DNA of 41,664 bases, from assembly GCA_947385875.1 (NCBI GenBank), contig CANDMV010000020.1, positions 1-41,664 of the forward strand, written 5' to 3'. This DNA is from an uncultured Eubacterium sp. (lineage in GTDB: Bacteria; Bacillota; Clostridia; Lachnospirales; Lachnospiraceae). The position numbers were made by a program, and so were the translations under genes. Shown one piece after another: positions 35,033 through 41,664 of this stretch; position 1 is the stretch's first letter; every line of letters begins with the position of its first letter. The notes below the pieces were generated by a model. That model was not told the DNA's origin, searched no databases, and saw nothing but the letters and a program-made list of their open reading frames with translations.

Positions 35033-36256
35033 TTACAAGTGCCCTGCCGCTTCACGTTCTTCCTCAGCCAGAATACTGTCTACAGCATCCTTAATTGTAA
35101 ATGACTCCGAGACCAACATACATTGACACCCTGCCGCTTTCCCCGCATCCATATCCCGCGGATCATCCCCAAGCATATAACACTTTGTCAAATCTAATGA
35201 AAACTCTTTCTGTGCCTTGAAAAACATCCCCGGCATCGGTTTTCTGCACGTACATCCGTCGTCCCAGTTGTGCGGACAGTAATATATTTTGTCTATACAT
35301 GCCCCGATCTGTCTTAAATCGCGCTGCATTTTTGCATGTATATCTTCCAACGCCTGTTCTGTCAGGGCACCTCTTGCCAGTCCCGGCTGATTTGAAACCA
35401 AAAGCACAGTGTAACCTGCATCTTTTAATCTTTTTACCGCTTCTTTCGCGCCATCCAGCCAGATAAAATCTTCCGGCTTTTCGACATAGCAGGCTTTTGG
35501 CGGCCGTACATTCAGCGTGCCGTCGCGATCTAAAAATATATATTTTTTACCAGAAAAAAACTGCTTCGTAAGCTCAATTCTCTCCCACGAGCCTACAGAA
35601 TAATAGCGGTGCTCAGTCATACATGCATACAGCCTTTTCTGCTGCACAAGCCTTGGAAAAACAGCTGCCTCAAAATTATAGTTTCCCTGCGGCAGCATAT
35701 CCAGCACCTGTCTGCGTACAGCTGAATATCCTATATCCACACCATTTAAATCCGGCGTTTTCCTCTGCTTATCATAGATTTCCACCAGCCCATGATCTGA
35801 AACTCTCAGATTGCTCTTCGTATACCCATCCATGTTTCGATAAGCCGTACATACGAAATCAGCGCCGCTTTCAAAGTACTTTTTCTCCAGCTTTCTAAAA
35901 TCAATCGGACAGTAATTATCACAGTACATCAGCAAAAAATCTTCGTTCAGCTGACCGACTGCTGATTTCAGCCTCAGTCCTGTCTCATATTCTACTGGTG
36001 TAATAAAATATTGAATCTGCACATTCCACCTAGAGCCGTCTTTAAAATAATCCATGATTTTTTCCGGCAGATAGCCAAGCAGCATGATTATATTTTTTAT
36101 CCCAAAGTCTCTGACCTGTTCAATTAAGTATTCTAAAAAAGGTTTTCCACGAAATGGAAACATAGGTTTTGGGTTTGTATCTGTAAACGGCCGAAGCCTT
36201 GTCCCAAATCCGCCTGCCAGAATGACAGCCTGAGATATTTTCTTATGATTTGACAT
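35033..36256 (-). CDS. fused heptose-1-phosphate guanylyltransferase (HddC-like) and heptose bisphosphate phosphatase (GmhB-like)
   Basis: 407 residues from the ATG at 36256 (GGAG 10 bases upstream; an ATG three codons earlier is too close to it). Residues 1-230 are a nucleotidyltransferase (QAVILAGGFGTRLRPFTDT, then KPMFPFRGKPFLEY). Residues 238-400 are a HAD-IIIA phosphatase with FLDRDGTLN (Asp243, Asp245), VLLVSNQPGLARG and the zinc site CPH...CTCRKP of GmhB. The two activities complete the GDP-D-glycero-alpha-D-manno-heptose pathway: removal of the 7-phosphate and transfer to GTP. In many bacteria they are separate genes; a fusion is less common. Specificity for GTP is inferred from hddA next to it. 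Confidence 0.88.
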   Translation of the reverse strand: MSNHKKISQAVILAGGFGTRLRPFTDTNPKPMFPFRGKPFLEYLIEQVRDFGIKNIIMLLGYLPEKIMDYFKDGSRWNVQIQYFITPVEYETGLRLKSAVGQLNEDFLLMYCDNYCPIDFRKLEKKYFESGADFVCTAYRNMDGYTKSNLRVSDHGLVEIYDKQRKTPDLNGVDIGYSAVRRQVLDMLPQGNYNFEAAVFPRLVQQKRLYACMTEHRYYSVGSWERIELTKQFFSGKKYIFLDRDGTLNVRPPKACYVEKPEDFIWLDGAKEAVKRLKDAGYTVLLVSNQPGLARGALTEQALEDIHAKMQRDLRQIGACIDKIYYCPHNWDDGCTCRKPMPGMFFKAQKEFSLDLTKCYMLGDDPRDMDAGKAAGCQCMLVSESFTIKDAVDSILAEEEREAAGHL

Positions 36257-36331
36257 GTTCTTCATACTCCAGAATTAAAATTATATTTATTCCTATTTTA
36301 GTAATCTGCTTTTTCTGCGGCTTCATATATC

Positions 36332-37435
36332 CTATTTCTTTTTATGTGTTTTATAATCTGCCCAGCCTTTTACAGCCTGTAAAATAGTCCTCATACCATG
36401 CTTTCCCTCATGACATTCCCTGACAAATGCTCCTGCTGCATCAAAATTTTGACACCCGTTTTTCATCTCGCGGTATGCAATCGTAGACCGCGCTACCATT
36501 GTATTGTCTTTATCATATTTAAAATTTCCGCGCTCAATAATCTGATACAAAAATTGTGCCGCTTTCTTTTCGCGGTCAAAATCAAAAGTATCTAAGAGTG
36601 GTTTTTCAGAAAGCATTTCTAAATATGCATCATCATGACAATCTAAATATTTTATTTTTTCTATGACTGCACCAAAATCATTCTCATAATCATTGCAGTT
36701 AATAAACGCTTTTGGATTCACAATGCTTGTAATATCAGGATTTCCCCAGTAAATCGGAATGGAATAAACCAAAAACGGCTGTACTAACCTTTCAGTAGTT
36801 AAACCCATGACAGAACAATTCTCAAAAGCAATCGTAAACTTATACTTTTTCAAAAACTCTATTTTCCCTTTCGACCAGTTTTCATCTACATGTCCCTGCC
36901 CACACGCCATGCCTGTCCATCTAGGTGAAATCGCATTGTCCAGATTATGTAATACAAAGCCGGGACAGTCTACATGCTTATAGGTATCCATAACCCTCTG
37001 GCAGAATTGTCTTCTAAGCAGCGCTCCCCTGCCAATCCAATCCTGTGACGCGACAAAATTGCAGAACTTTCTTGAACACAGGTCTTGTGAAACCGCGCTC
37101 CGGTCTTGTATCGATTCATGCACATCGTACAATCCCGGACTATCGCTGTCTCCCACCGGATATTGAAAATATCTGTTTTCATAGACAATCGGTTCAAAGC
37201 CAAACGCGTAATCACAGTCATTAAAATTCGGTGAGATCGGCTCGCCGCCGCAAAAAATCCTGACCGCATCTGGATAATTTAAAAAATCAAACCCCCAAGT
37301 GCTGTAAAATAAAAAGTCTGGATGATCTGAATACTCCACGATATATTTTTCTTTTAACTGTTTCGTAATCCAATGATGTTCTGCCCGAAAGCTTGCCATA
37401 GAAAAATCAGTAAACTTTATTTTTATTGTCTTCAT
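36332..37435 (-). CDS. GT10 alpha-1,3-fucosyltransferase family protein
   Basis: 367 residues. The GT10 acceptor/donor motif block is clear: KFTIAFENCS at 199-208, TTERLVQPF at 213-221 and IPIYWGNPDI at 226-235, then NPKAFINCNDY. Family enzymes transfer L-fucose from GDP-fucose, often to GlcNAc or Glc in alpha-1,3/4 linkage. gmd and fcl in the same locus supply the donor, so fucosylation of the polysaccharide is well supported. If colitose is made as well, the enzyme might accept GDP-colitose instead. No membrane segment is visible. Confidence 0.9.
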   Translation of the reverse strand: MKTIKIKFTDFSMASFRAEHHWITKQLKEKYIVEYSDHPDFLFYSTWGFDFLNYPDAVRIFCGGEPISPNFNDCDYAFGFEPIVYENRYFQYPVGDSDSPGLYDVHESIQDRSAVSQDLCSRKFCNFVASQDWIGRGALLRRQFCQRVMDTYKHVDCPGFVLHNLDNAISPRWTGMACGQGHVDENWSKGKIEFLKKYKFTIAFENCSVMGLTTERLVQPFLVYSIPIYWGNPDITSIVNPKAFINCNDYENDFGAVIEKIKYLDCHDDAYLEMLSEKPLLDTFDFDREKKAAQFLYQIIERGNFKYDKDNTMVARSTIAYREMKNGCQNFDAAGAFVRECHEGKHGMRTILQAVKGWADYKTHKKK

Positions 37436-37458
37436 TTTGAATCCTTTATTCTTTTTAT

Positions 37459-38982
37459 TTATTTCTTGTTATGTCTTCTATGTGTCAGCTTATATCTTGC
37501 CCACAGCCCAAATGCCCGTATAATCCTCCTTACACTTACATGACCTGCATCCACTTCTCTTAGAAATTCCTGAATAATATCAATGTGATACCCATTTTCC
37601 GGTAACTGGAACAGCATGACATATTCCTGATAAGATAAGACCGCCAAAGCCACATCATCGACTCCAAACACCCATCGAACCGCATAATAAGAATACTCTG
37701 TAGCAATCGCTCCGACCGCAGTCTTTTTCATGATCCTGCGCGTATCCATCATCTGATTCCAGCCCTTTTCTTTCAGTCCGTCATCCTCTATATAACACCA
37801 GTACATATGAAAAATATCATTCCATTCATGCCAGTACTTTTCCTGCGTAAATTTATCATATGGTAACGAACTATAGTTTTCTTTCAATGCTTCCAGCTTT
37901 TCAAGCATAACCGAATAAAAAGTACCGACTTTTAATCTTCCCGTTTTAAACAACTCTATATGACATGCTTTAGTCTGTGTGGTATAGATAAACATAAACT
38001 GTTCGTAGTTCATCAGGCAAAATACCGGAAACCTGACTGTGGTAATTCTTATAAATTCATTTGCCATCCAGTTCTCTGACCAGTCCAAGACATTTTTATT
38101 ATTCTGCGCAATACTGATCAGTGTTTTCTGCATTTCATAAAATGCTTCTTCACTTTCCTTCGCATCCACAATTTTTTTCCAGCTGCATTCAAAGTTCCAT
38201 GCAAACATATGACAAAACATCCGCTGCCATAGCATAAGGTTCTCCGTCAGCGGCTGGCCAAAAATTTTTTGCTGAAGCTTCATGCCGTCTTTTACGCATC
38301 TGCTGCAGGCATATCTGGCTCCGACAACTTCTGGGTCTGTATCCTCGACACCTACTGGTTCCGTATATATGTATACATTCTCATCCGTATAATCTATGTT
38401 TGGACTGCACTGAAGCATCTGGCAGTGAAATAAAATATCCTCCTGATACCGCATGGAAGAATCAAATACAAGTCCATTTTCATCCAAAAACTTTTTCTTA
38501 TAGATCTTATTCCACAAGGCAAGGTTATTCGCTTCAAAACAGCGCTCCAGTCCGGTTCTGCCTATGTAATGCGTATATGGCCGTATCGTGTTGTTTTGAT
38601 TTGGATACCTTCTCATGTAATTGCCGGTAACCACATCAGCTTCATTTTTGACCGTTGTTTCGTATAGAGTCTGGTAGGCATGTTCAGCAGCCAGATCATC
38701 TCCATCACAAAAATGCACGTAGATGCCTCTTGCCTTTTTCAAAGCATGATTACGCGCACCTGAAGGCGCGATATTTTTTTCCAATCGTTCTAAAATAATT
38801 CTATGATCTCGCTTTTGATATTCACGAATGACCTCGCTCGTATGGTCCTGGCTCCCATTATCTACAACAATCAGCTCCATCTCTTCAAAATCCTGATTGA
38901 TAACAGATGTCAGGCATTCTCCTATCTTATCCTCCAAATTATAGGCAGGAATAATCACACTCAGCCAAGGTACTTTTTCCAC
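37459..38982 (-). CDS. GT2 glycosyltransferase, large (507 residues)
   Basis: Begins at a GTG with AAGGAG 7 bases upstream. N-terminal GT-A domain: LSVIIPAYNLEDKIGECL, VDNGSQDHT and the metal motif FCDGDD at about 92-97, then NKIYKKKFLDENGL and MRYQEDILFH as seen in capsule GT2 enzymes. A long C-terminal region (from about 240) has no recognised domain and may bind the acceptor or a second enzyme. It transfers a sugar to the growing repeat unit; donor and acceptor are not predictable. Confidence 0.87.
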   Translation of the reverse strand: MEKVPWLSVIIPAYNLEDKIGECLTSVINQDFEEMELIVVDNGSQDHTSEVIREYQKRDHRIILERLEKNIAPSGARNHALKKARGIYVHFCDGDDLAAEHAYQTLYETTVKNEADVVTGNYMRRYPNQNNTIRPYTHYIGRTGLERCFEANNLALWNKIYKKKFLDENGLVFDSSMRYQEDILFHCQMLQCSPNIDYTDENVYIYTEPVGVEDTDPEVVGARYACSRCVKDGMKLQQKIFGQPLTENLMLWQRMFCHMFAWNFECSWKKIVDAKESEEAFYEMQKTLISIAQNNKNVLDWSENWMANEFIRITTVRFPVFCLMNYEQFMFIYTTQTKACHIELFKTGRLKVGTFYSVMLEKLEALKENYSSLPYDKFTQEKYWHEWNDIFHMYWCYIEDDGLKEKGWNQMMDTRRIMKKTAVGAIATEYSYYAVRWVFGVDDVALAVLSYQEYVMLFQLPENGYHIDIIQEFLREVDAGHVSVRRIIRAFGLWARYKLTHRRHNKK

Positions 38983-39082
38983 TGGTTTACTCCTTTCATG
39001 TTACAATTCAATCTGCAATGTCATTCACTTAGTGACCTCTCTGACGATTCTGCGTCTGGTTATGCATAGCTTAAATTAACGA

Positions 39083-39118
39083 CATGATGCCATGGTCAAA
39101 AGGCGCCCCAGCATCATG
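39083..39118. other. inverted repeat in the 131-base gap before the GT4 stop
   Basis: CATGATGC (39083-39090) pairs with GCATCATG (39111-39118) across 20 bases. It overlaps the GT4 stop codon and lacks a T-run, so a terminator or attenuator role is not supported. The rest of the gap (38983-39082) shows nothing else. Confidence 0.3.
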
Positions 39119-40283
39119 ACATTGATTCAGTCTGCCCTTCCCATGCCCGCTCGATTTTCTTCGTCGTTACATAGGCATCATATTTCGTACCAGAAAGGTC
39201 ACGCACAGTTCTTCCATGCTGCTTTTGAATTACCCTATCCAGTACCAGTGCCCACAGCCTTGCACTTTTATATAGCGGCACCCTGCTCATAAGCTCTCTG
39301 ACAGCAAACGCATCTTCAGGAACCTGACTCGAACATACCACCGGAAGTCCCGCTGCCTGTGCTTCTACTGCTGCCAGTCCAAACCCCTCCGACTTTGAAG
39401 GCATCAGCAGTACATCCATTGCCTGCATCAGCTTTGAGACCTGGCGGCTTGCACCAAAAAAGATGACATCCTCCTGCAGCCCCCACTTTCTCACAAGCCT
39501 GCGAAGATCCTTCTTAGCCTCGCCCTCGCCTACAATCAAAAGCACTGTGTCTTTGCAAAGCTTTTGAAATTCCCTGAAAACCTCGATTCCAAATGCCTGA
39601 TTCTTTTCCATACAGAGCCTGCCAATCATGCCGACGACACACACCCCTTCTACATGCAGCTGACTCCTTACCTGCTCCCGCTGTACGTCAGAATAACGGA
39701 ACTGATTCAAATCTATTCCATTCGATACAAGCTGGACTCTCCGCCAGTCTGGAAACAAGAACCTGCGTGCCGCCTGCGAGCAGGCAAGGCATTCTGCGGC
39801 ACTGCCTGAAAAACAGTATTTCGCAAATGTATGTGCCGCCATCTTCCAAATATATCCTCTGTCTTTTCTTAAAGCGCTGCCATGACCATGAATGATAATC
39901 CTTTTCACACCGCATTCTTCTGCGCACACTGCATATAGGAATGTGACTGCCTGATAGGCATTCATATGTACGACATCATAACATCTGCGCTTGAAGATTT
40001 TCTTCAGCTGTCTATAGTTGCGCGGATAGCTTCTTATACTGCCGCTCAATACAGTCATGCTGATTCCCAGTTCTTCCAGCTGGCTGTCATAAAATCCCGA
40101 CAGCTTTACTGCCGTTATCAGATCGATTCTATACTTTGTCAGATCGAGCCGTTTGAAAATGCTGACCCAGAAAGCTTCTATTCCTCCGCAGCCCCATGCC
40201 TCACAGTAACAGCAGACACGTAATTTTCGCTGTGATCTATGTTTCTTTTTCCTATTATCCGAGCTGCACATTAGATTTGACAT
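39114..40283 (-). CDS. GT4 glycosyltransferase
   Basis: 389 residues, GT-B fold. After a basic N-terminal tail the first Rossmann domain starts LRVCCYCEAWGCGGIEAFWV, with the glycine-rich acceptor loop. The C-terminal domain has VGMIGRLCMEKNQAFGIEVF and the donor-binding SEGFGLAAVEAQAAGLPVV (EX7E). It resembles EpsF/CapM-type capsule transferases. The ATG at 40283 has AAAGGG close upstream. Confidence 0.9.
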   Translation of the reverse strand: MSNLMCSSDNRKKKHRSQRKLRVCCYCEAWGCGGIEAFWVSIFKRLDLTKYRIDLITAVKLSGFYDSQLEELGISMTVLSGSIRSYPRNYRQLKKIFKRRCYDVVHMNAYQAVTFLYAVCAEECGVKRIIIHGHGSALRKDRGYIWKMAAHTFAKYCFSGSAAECLACSQAARRFLFPDWRRVQLVSNGIDLNQFRYSDVQREQVRSQLHVEGVCVVGMIGRLCMEKNQAFGIEVFREFQKLCKDTVLLIVGEGEAKKDLRRLVRKWGLQEDVIFFGASRQVSKLMQAMDVLLMPSKSEGFGLAAVEAQAAGLPVVCSSQVPEDAFAVRELMSRVPLYKSARLWALVLDRVIQKQHGRTVRDLSGTKYDAYVTTKKIERAWEGQTESMS

Positions 40284-40360
40284 TTCCCTTTACCTGTTTT
40301 CATATCTGATCTCTTTACCGTACTCTGGATGCTTTCATTTCCAACGTATATGCTGTCCTT

Positions 40361-40435
40361 TGGCAGCCTGCTTTTATTCAAGCTGCTCTCTTAGCAGCCT
40401 GCTTTTATTCAAACTGCTCTTTTGGCAGCCTTCTG
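40361..40435 (-). repeat. 31 bp tandem repeat at the 3' end of the first GT2 gene
   Basis: Units 40361-40391 and 40392-40422 (TGGCAGCCTGCTTTTATTCA and onward) differ at three positions, and part of a third unit follows. The middle unit contains the final codons and stop of the GT2 gene, so the gene end was duplicated downstream. Confidence 0.8.
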
Positions 40436-41463
40436 TTTTTCCAGATCACCAGCCTGCTGCAAAGCCACATAAATACAGCCGCAGGAAACTTCCATCTAAG
40501 CAGGCACAAACCAAACTGTATTTTTTGTATCAGATAACACTTTCTTGATACTGCTTTTTCCTGATACATTCCTTTCAGTCTGTCGGTTAACGCAATCGTT
40601 TTGCAGAATTTCCGAAAAAATTCTGCACGCTCCATAGCGCGAATCTGTTCCATGAAATAACCGATCTTTTGGTTGATACAGCACGCAGACGACAGAAAGC
40701 CTATAAATATGCTGGAAAAGGCATAAAAAGCCATAACCCCGTCATTTCTATGCACTCCTTTGATATAAGCTTCAATAATCGTCACATTCCTAGAGCCTGC
40801 TTCATGCAGACTGTGTACTGCCGAGCTTTTGCGCTGCACATAATGGTAAAGCGTCCGGGATATTGTAGTAACTTTCTTTATATAAGGAAGCAGGCGCAGA
40901 TGGAACAACAGGTCTTCCCCATGATGTATCTCAAACCGCACACCCGCATCTGACAGCATCTGCCTGCGGTATATTTTGTTCCAGACGACCGGATTACGCG
41001 CGATGTATCTCAGATAAAAAATCTCTTCCGGCATACGGCTCACATCACTGGTCTCATTTTTCAAATTCAGGACATCCGAAATCTCCCATGTACGGAAGGT
41101 CATTGCATAATCACATACCGCCAGATCACAGTCATCTGCTTTTACCGCATCCAGCAAAACTTCGCAGAACGTCGGATCTACATAATCATCCGCATCTACA
41201 AAACACACATATTCTCCTGCACATGCAGCAAGTCCTGAATTTCTGGAGCCTGCAACGCCCAGGTTTTCCTGTGATATAACCCGAAAACGGCTGTCCTTTT
41301 GGGCATATCTGTCTAATATGGCAGGGCTTTCGTCTGTAGAGCCGTTATTGACCAGAATTACCTCAAAGCACTGACAAGTCTGACGAAGCAGCGACCTTAA
41401 ACAGCGGTCGATATATTTTTCACAATTATATACTGTGACAATCACACTCAGCTGTGGATACAT
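40405..41463 (-). CDS. GT2 glycosyltransferase
   Basis: 352 residues. N-terminal GT-A domain: LSVIVTVYNCEKYIDRCLRS, VNNGSTDES and metal motif FVDADDYVDP at about 89-98, then NKIYRRQMLSDAGV and HHGEDLLFHLRL. The C-terminal ~130 residues are helical and partly hydrophobic, suggesting membrane contact. AGAGGTG precedes the ATG. It is the first complete gene of the locus in this window; earlier genes must lie beyond the right edge. Confidence 0.9.
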   Translation of the reverse strand: MYPQLSVIVTVYNCEKYIDRCLRSLLRQTCQCFEVILVNNGSTDESPAILDRYAQKDSRFRVISQENLGVAGSRNSGLAACAGEYVCFVDADDYVDPTFCEVLLDAVKADDCDLAVCDYAMTFRTWEISDVLNLKNETSDVSRMPEEIFYLRYIARNPVVWNKIYRRQMLSDAGVRFEIHHGEDLLFHLRLLPYIKKVTTISRTLYHYVQRKSSAVHSLHEAGSRNVTIIEAYIKGVHRNDGVMAFYAFSSIFIGFLSSACCINQKIGYFMEQIRAMERAEFFRKFCKTIALTDRLKGMYQEKAVSRKCYLIQKIQFGLCLLRWKFPAAVFMWLCSRLVIWKNRRLPKEQFE

Positions 41464-41494
41464 ATAACACCTCTGATCTATTTTCTGAACCTAA

Positions 41495-41653
41495 TGCTCC
41501 GTCCGAAAGAAATCAGACGGAGCACTAGAACGTGTTTGAAAAATGCTTTCCGTGAGATATACCCACAGGGCATGATATGCTTCCCAGTTTGCGGAGAATT
41601 TATCCCAAATTTATGAATCGCAGCGGGCAGCGCCTCTTAAGTTTGGGATGAAT
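41495..41653. other. two inverted repeats upstream of the first GT2 gene
   Basis: A 9 bp perfect stem TGCTCCGTC/GACGGAGCA (41495-41503 with 41516-41524) and a larger imperfect stem of 17 bp with two mismatches (41597-41613 with 41637-41653, AATTTATCCCAAATTTA type). Neither is followed by a T-run on the minus strand. They could be processing or attenuation structures, or another mobile repeat cut by the window edge. No clear promoter was seen in 41464-41664. Confidence 0.4.
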
Positions 41654-41664
41654 TATACGCAAAG

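Noticed and set aside
1..41664. CRISPR array, tRNA, rRNA, integrase or transposase genes
   Set aside because: None was seen on reading the sequence and its frames; the only repeats are short tandem duplications and the two-copy structured element.

Overview
The window looks like a chromosomal segment of a Gram-positive gut clostridium, most likely a member of Lachnospiraceae. This is inferred from the gene families (a BlaI/M56 signalling pair with a calcium-loop ectodomain, an AAA-ATPase-like/PD-(D/E)XK protein, a DUF262/HEPN pair), from the strong GGAGG-type ribosome sites, and from the moderate-to-low GC content. No rRNA, tRNA, CRISPR array or transposase gene was seen. Apart from a possible gene tail at the extreme left edge, every supported gene is on the minus strand, so transcription runs from high to low coordinates.

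Left part, 1-8.3 kb: a BlaI-type repressor and an M56 metallopeptidase receptor with paired palindromic operators (261-3989); a ~195 bp multi-hairpin dispersed element (4018-4214); an AAA-ATPase-like/nuclease-fold protein (4455-6149); and an AT-rich three-gene cassette (6376-8118). That cassette has an unknown 116-residue protein, a DUF262 protein broken by a one-base frameshift, and a HEPN protein with an internal deletion. It looks like the decayed remnant of a defence-type module.

Right part, 8.3-41.5 kb: one long surface-polysaccharide locus of about 27 genes, ending at a terminator-like hairpin (8247-8308) and running off the right edge. Its modules are: GDP-mannose synthesis (manC); GDP-4-keto-6-deoxymannose and GDP-L-fucose/colitose chemistry (gmd, fcl, a ColD-like 3-dehydratase with the lysine-to-histidine change); a two-subunit transketolase and an aldo/keto reductase directly downstream of these; GDP-D-glycero-D-manno-heptose synthesis (gmhA, hddA and a fused guanylyltransferase-phosphatase); UDP-xylose synthase; a second, divergent transketolase pair; a DRE-TIM aldolase; methyltransferases, an acyltransferase and oxidoreductases; and many glycosyltransferases (GT2, GT4, GT10, GtrII-type and a GT-C membrane enzyme). 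No flippase, polymerase, ABC exporter or initiating phosphoglycosyltransferase is visible, so these probably lie beyond the right edge or elsewhere.

Three points stand out. First, five genes of the polysaccharide locus contain coding-strand G tracts of 9-10 bases and a sixth has a G7 tract that puts it out of frame; this is the signature of slipped-strand phase variation. Second, gmd-fcl-colD-reductase-transketolase is a gene set that could build a two-carbon-branched 3,6-dideoxyhexose on GDP. Third, the structured element occurs twice, with compensatory base changes in its stems and a 5' arm that can pair in two exclusive ways. Several junctions inside the locus also carry short direct duplications just past a stop codon.
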